A DNA stretch of 64,000 nucleotides from Clostridia bacterium (lineage in GTDB: Bacteria; Bacillota; Clostridia; Lachnospirales; Cellulosilyticaceae), in contig JARBUI010000006.1 in NCBI GenBank assembly GCA_029239755.1, positions 108,664 through 172,663 on the forward strand, read 5' to 3'. Below are positions 1 through 8,162 of the stretch, one piece after another. How positions within the stretch are numbered: the first letter of the stretch is position 1; every line of letters begins with the position of its first letter. Made by a program: the position numbers and the translations under genes. The notes below the pieces were generated by a model, which was not told the DNA's origin, made no database searches, and saw only the letters and a program-made list of their open reading frames with translations.

Positions 1-1
1 C

Positions 2-706
2 TTAATTAGTCTTACCAAAGATATAAGTCAGGAAGAGATTGAGCTGTTTGTAATCCCTTCATACACTTCGTTAAGCAGTGCAGCTGGTTCTATTGATAGA
101 AATTATGTAAAGCTAGGTGCTCAAAACATGTGCTGGGAAGAAGAGGGACAATTTACCGGCGAGATATCCCCTCTTATGCTCAAAGAAATGAATCTGGATT
201 TAGTTATGATTGGTCATTCTGAGCGTCGTCATGTATTTGGTGAAACAGACATTACAGAAAACAAAAAAGTGAAGTGTGCACTAGAACACGACTTCACAAC
301 CTTACTTTGCATAGGAGAATCCCTGGAAGAAAAGAATTTTGATATTAGCAATGAAGTACTTCGTACCCAATTAAAAATTGGTTTTCATAATATTCCTACC
401 GAAAAGATATCAAAAATTTGGGTAGCTTACGAGCCTGTATGGTCAATTGGTGTAAACGGAGTGCCAGCCTCTTATCAGTACGCAGAAGAAAAACATAAAG
501 TCATTAAAGAGTGTCTACAAGAACTTTTTGGAGACGCCGCAAAAGCAATCCCTGTACTCTACGGCGGAAGTGTGAATCCACAAAATGCCAATGATTTAAT
601 TACTCAGCCATCTATTGATGGATTGTTTGTTGGAAGAAGTGCATGGCATGCGGATGATTTTAATAAACTCATTAGAGATGCAAAAAAGGCCTATGAAACC
701 GCCTAA
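2..706 (+). CDS. Triosephosphate isomerase family protein (5' truncated by window edge)
   Basis: This reading frame is open from base 2, so the gene begins outside the window; the first in-window ATG (128) is internal. The protein belongs to the triosephosphate isomerase (TIM-barrel) family, which interconverts aldose and ketose phosphates in the cytoplasm. Seen directly: the catalytic His in IGHSERR (codon at 215), the catalytic Glu in the loop-6 segment YEPVWSIG, and the phosphate-binding YGGSVNP near the C-terminus. The catalytic Lys region near the N-terminus is off the window. A DeoR sugar regulator lies convergently downstream, and no other glycolytic gene is nearby. It could therefore be a second TIM-like isomerase acting on another sugar phosphate rather than the glycolytic TpiA. 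The family is certain; the substrate is not. Confidence 0.88.
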   Translation, partial: LISLTKDISQEEIELFVIPSYTSLSSAAGSIDRNYVKLGAQNMCWEEEGQFTGEISPLMLKEMNLDLVMIGHSERRHVFGETDITENKKVKCALEHDFTTLLCIGESLEEKNFDISNEVLRTQLKIGFHNIPTEKISKIWVAYEPVWSIGVNGVPASYQYAEEKHKVIKECLQELFGDAAKAIPVLYGGSVNPQNANDLITQPSIDGLFVGRSAWHADDFNKLIRDAKKAYETA

Positions 707-749
707 AAAGAAAATCCATCCCAAGCAAAAGCCGGGATGGATTTTCTTT
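707..749. terminator. Bidirectional intrinsic terminator
   Basis: A perfect 16-bp stem (707-722 with 734-749) with an 11-base loop lies between two convergent genes. Poly-A on one side and poly-T on the other allow it to stop transcription from both the isomerase gene and the DeoR-type regulator. Confidence 0.85.
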
Positions 750-755
750 TTTCTT

Positions 756-1520
756 TTATACAATATCAAGGGAAACGTAATCTCTCTTTGCTCTCTCAAC
801 ATGAGCCTTATCAATCTCATCATCTGTTATGATGCGCGTAATCATGGACAAAGGACAAACCGCAAGAACGTAGCCTCCTCCAAATTTGCTGCTGTCTACT
901 AATAAAAACACTTTTCCTGCAGCTTTTATTATCGCCTTTTTAACTTGCATTTGTGGAGATCCAATAGAAGTAACGCCTACGTCAAAATTGATGCCATGTG
1001 CACTGATAAATGCTTTGTCTGCATGACATTCTTCTAGATTCTTTATAGTCATGTCTCCCATGGTACCTGCCATTTTCCCTCCTACTTGACCGCCTAGCAA
1101 AAACAGATTAACGTGTTTTGTATCAGAAAGTACTCCAGCTGCCACTAGGGAATTAGTGATGATTACTAAACTTTTGGATGGATTCTCTTTAATGCATTTT
1201 GCAAGATAGTAACTAATAGATGCATCATCTAAGATAATGGTATCATTATCTTCTATATACTCGTAAGCTTTTTCAGCAATTCTCATCTTTTTTTCAGCGT
1301 TCTTGTATAAGCTTTCAGCACTATAAACTATCGAAACCTGTGCACCTATTTTTGTTGCGCCCCCATGAGTTCTGAAAAGCAGTCCTTGTTCTTCTAACTT
1401 TTGGATATAGCTTCTCACTGTGACTTCCGAACAATTAAGCAGCTTACTTAAATCCGCAACACGTACACTTCCCTTTTCTTCTAGCTCCTGCAATATAATC
1501 TCTGATCGTTTTTGAGCCAT
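756..1520 (-). CDS. DeoR/GlpR family transcriptional regulator
   Basis: A 254-residue DNA-binding repressor of the DeoR/GlpR family. The N-terminal winged helix-turn-helix (about residues 1-60, including RVADLSKLLNCSEVTVRSYI) is followed by the sugar-phosphate-sensing, isomerase-like C-terminal domain, with DDASISYYLAK and the family-typical DSSKFGG near the end. The start chosen is the ATG at 1520, because an AGAGGAGGT ribosome binding site sits just upstream; the open frame extends 11 codons further without a site. Such proteins usually repress sugar or sugar-phosphate catabolic genes. The convergent TIM-family isomerase and its upstream genes, outside this window, are plausible targets. 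The effector is unknown. Confidence 0.88.
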   Translation of the reverse strand: MAQKRSEIILQELEEKGSVRVADLSKLLNCSEVTVRSYIQKLEEQGLLFRTHGGATKIGAQVSIVYSAESLYKNAEKKMRIAEKAYEYIEDNDTIILDDASISYYLAKCIKENPSKSLVIITNSLVAAGVLSDTKHVNLFLLGGQVGGKMAGTMGDMTIKNLEECHADKAFISAHGINFDVGVTSIGSPQMQVKKAIIKAAGKVFLLVDSSKFGGGYVLAVCPLSMITRIITDDEIDKAHVERAKRDYVSLDIV

Positions 1521-1781
1521 AACGGTTTTTACCTCCTCTATAGACCTTAACACTTAGCCAAGTAAAATCTTTGCTAATTTCTAAGCGTCTTATGTAATCA
1601 TTCTACCTTACCTGTAAGCAAATTGCAAGAATCGAAAGCAAAACAAAAGCTATATGTCCATACTAAACAATCTTATTTGTTTGTTATACACATCTTCCAT
1701 CAAATCCCTTGAGATTACTGAACTTGCAAGGAATTTATATGGAATATTTAAAAAAGTTGCAATCTATTATTTTTTTTGTTA

Positions 1782-1810
1782 TTGACAACAAAATTTCACA
1801 CTACTATAAT
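1782..1810 (+). promoter_or_regulatory. Consensus sigma-A promoter for the P-II/pot operon
   Basis: TTGACA (1782-1787) and TATAAT (1805-1810) are both perfect and separated by the optimal 17 bp. Transcription would start near 1817. This is the only strong promoter visible ahead of the polyamine operon. Confidence 0.8.
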
Positions 1811-1823
1811 AATCGTAAGCAAG

Positions 1824-1858
1824 GGCGCTTAATCGTTACAGATTAAGCGTCTTTTTTT
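1824..1858 (+). terminator. Leader terminator (candidate attenuator) before the P-II gene
   Basis: An 11-bp stem (1824-1834 with 1841-1851, one G-U pair) with a 6-base loop is followed by seven T residues. It begins only about 7 bases after the predicted start of transcription and ends about 30 bases before the P-II start codon. With no gene between promoter and terminator, this looks like an attenuator that must be read through for the operon to be expressed. The loop does not show an obvious ANTAR-type hexamer. Confidence 0.7.
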
Positions 1859-1886
1859 ATTGATTAACTTGAAAAGAGGGATAAGA

Positions 1887-2225
1887 ATGAAGGAGCTCGT
1901 GTTAATTATTAGGCCGGATAAATTAGAAACCATAAAAGAAATACTTAATACTCATGGGTTTACTGGCATCACTATTTCAAGTGTTATGGGATGTGGTGTT
2001 CAAAAAGGATTAACTCAAGAATATAAAGGCTTAAAAACAACCATTAATCTTTTACCTAAGATAAAGATTGAAGCTGTTGTAGCTAATGAAAAGGTTGAAG
2101 ATATCTTATTAGATGTACACGCGCAGGTCGCAACAGGTCATGCAGGTGATGGTAAAGTATTTGTTAAACCGATTGATGATGCGATGCGTATTAGAACAGG
2201 TGAACGCGGTGAAAAAGCTTTATAA
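1887..2225 (+). CDS. P-II family nitrogen regulatory protein
   Basis: A 112-residue P-II (GlnB/GlnK-like) signalling protein, a cytoplasmic trimer that reads ATP/ADP and 2-oxoglutarate and controls target proteins through its T-loop. Seen: the Q39-K40-G41 segment at the T-loop base, the B-loop TGHAGDGKVFV and the C-loop RIRTGERG. Aligned without gaps to E. coli GlnB, position 51 is Thr instead of the uridylylated Tyr, so control by uridylylation is unlikely. The ATG at 1887 is preferred to the upstream frame extension because AGAGGG precedes it. It is the first gene of a polyamine transport operon and is bracketed by two terminators, suggesting it regulates the neighbouring PotABCD transporter or the amount of its transcript. 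Confidence 0.88.
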   Translation: MKELVLIIRPDKLETIKEILNTHGFTGITISSVMGCGVQKGLTQEYKGLKTTINLLPKIKIEAVVANEKVEDILLDVHAQVATGHAGDGKVFVKPIDDAMRIRTGERGEKAL

Positions 2226-2248
2226 ATAAAACATAGCTTTGACAATGG

Positions 2249-2281
2249 AGTCATGCTGATGAATGATCAGCATGACTTTTT
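2249..2281 (+). terminator. Intrinsic terminator between the P-II gene and potA
   Basis: A perfect 12-bp stem (2249-2260 with 2266-2277), a 5-base loop and a T-rich tail. No new promoter is visible between it and potA, so the transporter genes probably depend on read-through of this second terminator. Confidence 0.8.
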
Positions 2282-2315
2282 ATTCTTTAAATTTTCGAAT
2301 GTTAGGAGGATGATC

Positions 2316-3452
2316 ATGAGCGAAAAAGAAGTTTTGGTAAAACTTAGGGGTATTAATAAACAATATGGCACAAACCAGGTTGTAAAAGACCTTAATTTAG
2401 ATATTTATAAAGGAGAATTTCTTACTCTCTTAGGTCCATCAGGCTGTGGTAAAACAACAACCCTTCGTATGATTGCAGGTTTTGAAACACCAAGTTCTGG
2501 TGAAATGACAATAAATGGAGAAGACTTAATAAACAAAGAACCTTTTGACCGCAATATTAATACTGTTTTTCAAAGCTATGCTCTATTTCCGCATATGAGT
2601 ATTTACGATAACATCGCCTTTGGCCTTAAGATGAAAAACATGAAGAAGGCTGACATTAAACCAAAGGTTGAAGAAATACTTGAACTAGTTCAGTTAACAG
2701 GGTTTGGCGGCCGATTTCCCCATCAATTATCAGGGGGACAGCGTCAAAGGATAGCGATTGCAAGAGCTCTGGTTAATAATCCGCAGGTACTTCTCCTTGA
2801 TGAACCATTAGGGGCATTAGATCTTAAGCTGCGTAAACAAATGCAGGTAGAACTTAAACGTATGCAAAAAAAATTAGGTATTACTTTTGTCTATGTAACT
2901 CATGATCAAGAAGAAGCTCTCACAATGAGTGACCGCATTGTTGTCATGAACAGCGGTTACTTAGAACAGCTAGGCACTCCAGATGAAATTTATGAAAAGC
3001 CAAGAACTAAGTTTGTAGCTACTTTTATTGGTGAGACCAATTTATTTGAGGCAACTATTGCACAAGTTGACGAAGATGAAGTGCTCTTAAACTTTGAAAC
3101 AGGCTGCATGCGTGGTTTAGGTAAGGATTTTGAATTAGATGAAATCGTATATGCTTCTGTAAGACCTGAAAAAATGAATTTTGGTAGTTCAAACTTCTAT
3201 AAGCCATCTATGCCGGCAGTCGTTAAGGAGCATATCTATATTGGTTCCATTGTAAAATGTATTGCCATGCTTCCTAATGGTCAAGAAGTAAAAATTCAGC
3301 GTCTTAGCGGTGAACCTCTACCTAAGCCTAATGAAGTAATTAATCTCTACTGGGAGCCTGAAGATGCAACGATAATGCATTCTAGAGAAGATACTTTATT
3401 TAGTCTTATAGAAAATGTTAACTTAGGAGGTGCTTATGATGACTCTAAATGA
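2316..3452 (+). CDS. potA: Spermidine/putrescine ABC transporter, ATP-binding protein
   Basis: A 378-residue ATPase that powers polyamine import together with PotB, PotC and PotD. Seen: Walker A GPSGCGKTT, the signature LSGGQRQRIAIARAL, Walker B VLLLDEPLGALD, the switch His in THDQEEAL, and a C-terminal TOBE-type region (about residues 260-370) typical of PotA/MalK-class ATPases. The ATG at 2316 was chosen because TTAGGAGG lies just upstream; the open frame extends 21 codons back through the terminator hairpin and is not likely translated. The gene overlaps potB by 17 bases, consistent with coupled translation. Confidence 0.93.
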   Translation: MSEKEVLVKLRGINKQYGTNQVVKDLNLDIYKGEFLTLLGPSGCGKTTTLRMIAGFETPSSGEMTINGEDLINKEPFDRNINTVFQSYALFPHMSIYDNIAFGLKMKNMKKADIKPKVEEILELVQLTGFGGRFPHQLSGGQRQRIAIARALVNNPQVLLLDEPLGALDLKLRKQMQVELKRMQKKLGITFVYVTHDQEEALTMSDRIVVMNSGYLEQLGTPDEIYEKPRTKFVATFIGETNLFEATIAQVDEDEVLLNFETGCMRGLGKDFELDEIVYASVRPEKMNFGSSNFYKPSMPAVVKEHIYIGSIVKCIAMLPNGQEVKIQRLSGEPLPKPNEVINLYWEPEDATIMHSREDTLFSLIENVNLGGAYDDSK

Positions 3453-4299
3453 CAAAAAGCAAAAGATGCCTATGCTGACTATGCTGTCTCCTATTACGTC
3501 AATGCTGATATTCCTGGTAGTTATTCCACTTATTTATGTACTGGTTCTTAGTTTTTGCAAAACTAATGAGTATTATCAGGTTATGTTTACCTTTAGTTTT
3601 GATAACTATAAAAATTTATTAAGTCCAAGCTACTTTCAGGTCTATATGAACTCTATCGTTATTGCAGCTATTACTACAGTTATTTGCATTGTCCTAGGTT
3701 ATCCTTTTGCTTATTATATTGTAAAACAGCCTCCAAAAATCAGAACTATTTTATATATGCTGGTGATTATCCCCTTTTGGACTAATTCACTGATAAGAAT
3801 TTATGGCTGGAAGAGCTTTTTAGGGGCAAGCGGTCTCTTAAATAACCTATTCGTCTGGCTGGGGATTACTCACAAACCACTTGAACTTCTTTTTAACAGA
3901 GGCGCCGTAGTCCTTGGGATGACCTATACACTTTTCCCTTTTATGGTACTTCCTTTGTACACTGCCATTGAGAAGTTAGATCTAACTTTAATAGAAGCTT
4001 CTTATGACCTTGGGGCTAGAAAAGTGAATACCTTTTTACATGTTATACTGCCACTTACTTCTTCAGGTATTTTTGCAGGAGCCATTATGGTATTTATCCC
4101 TACTTTGGGCTTTTTCTTTGTATCAGATATATTAGGGGGCGGCAAGTCTGATATGATAGGAAACTTAATTGAACGTCAGTTTGGTTCAGCCAACAACTGG
4201 CCTCTAGGGTCTGCCTTATCTATTATACTTATTCTGCTTACACTTATTATGGTACGGCTTTATACCAAAGCAGGCGGAAAATTAGAGGATTTGGGGTGA
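3436..4299 (+). CDS. potB: Spermidine/putrescine ABC transporter, permease PotB
   Basis: A 287-residue inner membrane permease of the PotB type with about six membrane helices; the first spans about residues 15-37. The EAA loop that docks with PotA is seen as IEASYDLGARKVNTFLHVILPL. The start is the ATG at 3436 (or the adjacent one at 3439), 5-8 bases after AGGAGG, inside the end of potA. It forms the heterodimeric channel with PotC. Confidence 0.92.
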   Translation: MMTLNDKKQKMPMLTMLSPITSMLIFLVVIPLIYVLVLSFCKTNEYYQVMFTFSFDNYKNLLSPSYFQVYMNSIVIAAITTVICIVLGYPFAYYIVKQPPKIRTILYMLVIIPFWTNSLIRIYGWKSFLGASGLLNNLFVWLGITHKPLELLFNRGAVVLGMTYTLFPFMVLPLYTAIEKLDLTLIEASYDLGARKVNTFLHVILPLTSSGIFAGAIMVFIPTLGFFFVSDILGGGKSDMIGNLIERQFGSANNWPLGSALSIILILLTLIMVRLYTKAGGKLEDLG

Positions 4300-4304
4300 T
4301 ATTT

Positions 4305-5111
4305 ATGCATAATACGCGACCTGATAGAACTAGGCCACATTTAATAGGGACCCTTTTTGCCTGTAGTATTTATTTATTTTTATTTCTTCCAATATTTGTA
4401 GTCATTCTTAATTCCTTTAATGCCAATAAGACAAAACCTTATGCCACCTTCAAAGGGTTTACTTTTGAGTGGTACATCAAGCTATTTGATAACCCAGCTT
4501 TACTTAGTTCTTTTGGCAATACGCTTCTTGTTGCTTTTGCAAGTACAGTTCTCTCTGTACTCATCGGAACACTTGCTGCAGTGGGGATGCATCGGTACAA
4601 ATTTAAAGGTAAATCTGCTATTGATGCACTTCTTTATATACCCGTTGTTATTCCGGAGATCATCCTTGGTATTTCACTGCTTTCTGTATTTGCATGGGTA
4701 AGCATACCTAGAGGACTCATTACACTTATTTTGTCTCATGTGGCTTTCTCAACCCCTTTTGTGATCTTTACACTACGCGCAAGGCTTTCAGGCTACGACC
4801 TAACCTTTGAAGAAGCTGCCATGGACCTTGGAGCTAATAGAATAAAAACCTTTGCCTATGTGACTTTGCCGCTTATACTACCTGGTATTTTATCTGGCGG
4901 CCTCTTAGCATTTACACTTTCAATTGATGATGTCATTATTAGTTATTTTGTTAATGGTACCGTTAAAACCTTTCCGCTTAAGGTAATGGAAAGTATTAAA
5001 AGCGGTGTAGCTCCTGATGTCAATGCACTCTCTACTCTTATTCTGTTAGGAACCACAGGAATAGTACTGCTCACCCAAAGCGGTCTGTTTAAAAGCGAAG
5101 CTAAAAGTTAA
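4305..5111 (+). CDS. potC: Spermidine/putrescine ABC transporter, permease PotC
   Basis: A 268-residue membrane permease, partner of PotB. The first membrane helix is about residues 13-35, and the EAA loop reads FEEAAMDLGANRIKTFAYVTLPL. The ATG at 4305 lies five bases after the potB stop and follows a GGGG-containing site. The frame also has a GTG overlapping the potB stop, which is less well placed. Family membership is clear from length, order and the EAA loop. Confidence 0.92.
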   Translation: MHNTRPDRTRPHLIGTLFACSIYLFLFLPIFVVILNSFNANKTKPYATFKGFTFEWYIKLFDNPALLSSFGNTLLVAFASTVLSVLIGTLAAVGMHRYKFKGKSAIDALLYIPVVIPEIILGISLLSVFAWVSIPRGLITLILSHVAFSTPFVIFTLRARLSGYDLTFEEAAMDLGANRIKTFAYVTLPLILPGILSGGLLAFTLSIDDVIISYFVNGTVKTFPLKVMESIKSGVAPDVNALSTLILLGTTGIVLLTQSGLFKSEAKS

Positions 5112-5149
5112 ATTTTATTATCATATTTTTCAAATAAAGGAGTGATCTT

Positions 5150-6202
5150 ATGAAAATGTTAAAAAAAGTTATTGGCACTACTCTTATTATATCGTGTATG
5201 GGTCTTATGCTAAGTGGATGCGGAGCATCTAAAAAGTCTAGTGGTGAGATAAATGTATTTAACTGGACAGAATACATGCCTGAATCCGTATTAAAAATAT
5301 TCGAAGAAGAAACTGGTATTAAAGTTAACTACTCAACTTATTCCAGTAACGAAGATATGTTGTCTAAAGTGCAGTCTGAAGCTGCAGGTACTTATGATAT
5401 TGTTGTCCCTAGTGACTACATGGTAGATTTAATGGCTAAACAAGGTCTGCTTGAAGAACTAAATAAAGATAATATTCCTAATCTCAAAAACATCAGTCCT
5501 GCTTATCTTGATCAGTATTATGATAAGAGAAATGTTTATACTGTTCCTTATCTTGGTGGGGTTGTAACCTTGTGTGTAAATAAAAGCAAGGTTTCTGACC
5601 CTATCACCTCTTATAAGCAATTATTTGATTCTAAATATGAAAATTCATTAGTTGTATTAGATGACACAAGAATTGTGGTAGGAATGGTGGCAAAATCTCT
5701 TGGATACTCCATGAGTGAAACAGACGATACGATTCTAGCAGAAATTAAAGATAAACTCTTAGAGCTTAAACCCAATATTATGTCCTATGACAGTGATAGC
5801 CCCAAAACAGTTATGATTGACGGCAGCGCTTCTGTTGGTTATATATGGAATGCAGAAATTGCTATGTCCATGAGCGAAAATCCTGATATTGAGATTGTCT
5901 TTCCAGAGGAAGGTCCTTACTTGTTCTTTGATAATATGGCTATCCCAAAAGGCTCTAAAAATAAAGAAAATGCCGAGAAGTTTATTGATTTTATCTGCAA
6001 ACCTGAAATAGCTAAAATGATTGTTGAAGAATTCCCTTATGTCACTCCTAATACTGAAGCAATCAACCTGCTAGGAGATGATTATATTAATAATAAAGCT
6101 TGTAACCCGCCCGCCGCAGAAGTGGCTAAAGGAGAATATGTGAAAGAAGTAGGTGATAAGATTTCTGTTTACGACAGCATGTGGACAGAACTTAAAAAGT
6201 AG
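5150..6202 (+). CDS. potD: Spermidine/putrescine-binding lipoprotein
   Basis: A 350-residue extracellular substrate-binding protein. The N-terminus has a lipoprotein signal peptide with lipobox LSGC, so Cys24 would be lipid-anchored in the membrane of this Gram-positive cell. The mature part begins with INVFNWTEYMPESVL, characteristic of PotD/PotF proteins, and the acidic and aromatic residues for polyamine binding are spread across both lobes. AAAGGAG lies upstream. Whether putrescine or spermidine is preferred cannot be read from the sequence, but the downstream putrescine aminotransferase favours putrescine. Confidence 0.93.
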   Translation: MKMLKKVIGTTLIISCMGLMLSGCGASKKSSGEINVFNWTEYMPESVLKIFEEETGIKVNYSTYSSNEDMLSKVQSEAAGTYDIVVPSDYMVDLMAKQGLLEELNKDNIPNLKNISPAYLDQYYDKRNVYTVPYLGGVVTLCVNKSKVSDPITSYKQLFDSKYENSLVVLDDTRIVVGMVAKSLGYSMSETDDTILAEIKDKLLELKPNIMSYDSDSPKTVMIDGSASVGYIWNAEIAMSMSENPDIEIVFPEEGPYLFFDNMAIPKGSKNKENAEKFIDFICKPEIAKMIVEEFPYVTPNTEAINLLGDDYINNKACNPPAAEVAKGEYVKEVGDKISVYDSMWTELKK

Positions 6203-6233
6203 GGACTAAATAAAACAGATAAGGAGGTTCTAT

Positions 6234-7709
6234 ATGAATGAAATAAAAAAGATGTTTATAGACGGACAGTGGGTTGTATCGCTTTCTGGCAAAGCTCGTG
6301 AAGTCGTTAACCCCTCGAATGGTGAAGTGTTTGCACTAGTCACTGAAGGCTCTGCCGCGGATGTAAAATTAGCTGTGGCAGCAGCTAAACGTGCTTTTTA
6401 TGAGGATGGCTGGATGGATACTAAAGCTATAGAAAGAGCAAGACTCCTTTATGCTGTCGCAGATGAAATTGCCAGATGTGCCTCTGAATTATCACTTTTA
6501 GATACACTAGATAATGGCAAACCCTTAAGAGAAACTGAATTTGATGTTTCAGATGCTGTGACTTGCTTTAGATATTATGCTGGTATTGCTACAAAACCTC
6601 ATGGGCAAACCTATGAAGTAGCAGATGCTATTCAATCTATTGTTATAAGAGAACCTATTGGGGTGTGTGGTCAGATTATTCCATGGAACTACCCGCTTCT
6701 TATGGCCGCATGGAAACTTGCCCCAGCCCTTGCTGCTGGTAATACTGTTGTATTTAAACCTTCAGAGGTTACTCCTTTAAGCGCCATTAAGCTCTTTGAG
6801 ATTTTTGAGAAAGTCGGTTATCCAAAAGGGGTTGTTAATCTTGTTATGGGTGCAGGACAGACGGTTGGTGCCGAAATCGCTTCTAATATGGATATTGATA
6901 AAGTTGCCTTTACTGGAGGCACTAAAACAGGACGCAGTATTATGCAGGCTGCAACTGGCAACCTCAAAAATATCGCTCTCGAGCTTGGGGGCAAATCCCC
7001 TAATGTTGTCTTTGCTGATGCTGATTTTGAGCTGGCAGTAGATTATGCACTTTATGGTATCTTCTGCAATCAAGGTCAAGTTTGCTCCGCAGGATCAAGA
7101 CTTTTGCTCCAAGATACCATTTATGATGCCTTTATAGAACGTCTTGTAGAAAGAGCTAAGAAAATCAAAGTAGGTATAGGTACTGCTCCTGAGACAGAAA
7201 TGGGACCTCTTATTAGTGAATCCCACATGCAAAAAGTACTTAACTATATTGAAACAGGTAAAAATGAGGGGGCTAAGCTTCTTTGCGGCGGCAGTCGTAT
7301 TGTAGAAGGTGACTTAGGAAAAGGTTATTTTGTTGAACCTACTATATTTGGTGATACAACGCCTGATATGACCATTGTTAGGGAAGAAATTTTTGGTCCT
7401 GTGCTTGCTGTTCAAAAATTCAGTACAGAAGAAGAAGCTATAAAACTCGCTAATGATACAGTCTATGGTCTTGCAGGTGCTGTATTTACCAATGACTCTT
7501 CAAAAGCTATGCGTTTTATTAAGAAACTGCGTGCTGGAATCACCTGGATTAATACCTATCATCCAACTTACTGCGAAGCACCTTGGGGCGGCTATAAGCA
7601 AAGCGGTATTGGCAGGGAGCTTGGTACTTTTGGGTATGAGGAGTATACCGAAGTTAAGCAGATTAATATTACTTATGAGCCACAGCTTACGGGGTGGTTC
7701 CAAGGGTAA
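6234..7709 (+). CDS. NAD-dependent aldehyde dehydrogenase (probable 4-aminobutyraldehyde dehydrogenase)
   Basis: A 491-residue aldehyde dehydrogenase, full length for the superfamily. Seen: the general-base Glu250 in LELGGKSPN, the nucleophile Cys284 in GQVCSAGSR, the NAD-binding stretch IIPWNYPLL and FTGGTKTGR, and the C-terminal EIFGPVL and EAPWGGYKQSGIGREL motifs. In this operon it most likely oxidises 4-aminobutyraldehyde, produced from putrescine by the aminotransferase at 8163, to 4-aminobutyrate (GABA). By sequence alone it could equally be called betaine-aldehyde dehydrogenase; the assignment of substrate rests on its neighbours. AAGGAGG precedes the start. Confidence 0.88.
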   Translation: MNEIKKMFIDGQWVVSLSGKAREVVNPSNGEVFALVTEGSAADVKLAVAAAKRAFYEDGWMDTKAIERARLLYAVADEIARCASELSLLDTLDNGKPLRETEFDVSDAVTCFRYYAGIATKPHGQTYEVADAIQSIVIREPIGVCGQIIPWNYPLLMAAWKLAPALAAGNTVVFKPSEVTPLSAIKLFEIFEKVGYPKGVVNLVMGAGQTVGAEIASNMDIDKVAFTGGTKTGRSIMQAATGNLKNIALELGGKSPNVVFADADFELAVDYALYGIFCNQGQVCSAGSRLLLQDTIYDAFIERLVERAKKIKVGIGTAPETEMGPLISESHMQKVLNYIETGKNEGAKLLCGGSRIVEGDLGKGYFVEPTIFGDTTPDMTIVREEIFGPVLAVQKFSTEEEAIKLANDTVYGLAGAVFTNDSSKAMRFIKKLRAGITWINTYHPTYCEAPWGGYKQSGIGRELGTFGYEEYTEVKQINITYEPQLTGWFQG

Positions 7710-7861
7710 ATGTTTCATGGGCTAAATGTTACTTAGGGGCACACGGGGAGGGGAGATAACTTTTGGTGCTCCACCCCAACCCACAGCCAACCGGAGTCGC
7801 CCCAAAAGTTATCTCCCCTCCCCGCGCTAGTCGTTGCAATATTTAGATGAAACATTTATTA
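7706..7861. repeat. Large GC-rich imperfect palindrome (MITE-like or structured element)
   Basis: The ~155-bp element has a perfect 23-bp inverted repeat (7744-7766 with 7802-7824), rich in G or C, around a 35-base centre. Outer arms also match: a 12-bp inverted pair (7706-7717 and its complement ending near 7859) and a CTAAAT/ATTTAG pair between. The left arm overlaps the last codon of the aldehyde dehydrogenase gene. Base composition is far more GC-rich than its surroundings, suggesting a mobile or dispersed non-coding repeat. It separates two genes of the putrescine pathway. Confidence 0.65.
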
Positions 7862-8005
7862 AATAAAAGATGAACTGCATAAAAAACTTAATAATTAAAA
7901 GATTTAGCAATTATATATTTGATGAACAATTGATTTCCCTATGATTTAAAGCTAATGATTATAGAAAATAAATAAAAAATTATGGTTTATAATTTTTTAT
8001 TTATT

Positions 8006-8068
8006 GTAGTGGCAAGTCTCCTTGCTTGACGTATTTAAAATCTAGCAGGCGTAGAGACCTGCCACTAC
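8006..8068. repeat. Dispersed inverted-repeat element, copy 1 (REP-like)
   Basis: Two inverted units of about 25 bp (8006-8030 and 8044-8068) share the core GTAGTGGCA and a CTTGC/GCAGG half. The same units recur at 55951-56024 in the opposite order. This two-copy pattern fits a REP-like or small non-autonomous repeat family. Confidence 0.7.
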
Positions 8069-8079
8069 GTTAGCTTAAT

Positions 8080-8130
8080 GTAATGCTTTAATGATAATGC
8101 GTTATATTATGTAATACTTTAATGATTATG
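8080..8130 (+). repeat. Pair of 20-bp near-identical direct repeats upstream of the putrescine aminotransferase gene
   Basis: Units at 8080-8099 and 8111-8130 match at 18 of 20 positions, with starts 31 bp apart (about three helical turns). They sit 33-83 bases ahead of the start codon. They may be tandem binding sites for a regulator or a duplication; no consensus promoter was clearly seen here. Confidence 0.45.
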
Positions 8131-8162
8131 TATAGAGATATTAATTAAAAAGGAGTGGTAGG

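Noticed and set aside
1824..1858. ANTAR-type or riboswitch leader ahead of the P-II gene
   Set aside because: Only one hairpin and about 7 bases of leader before it; no room for an aptamer and no twin hexaloop pattern.
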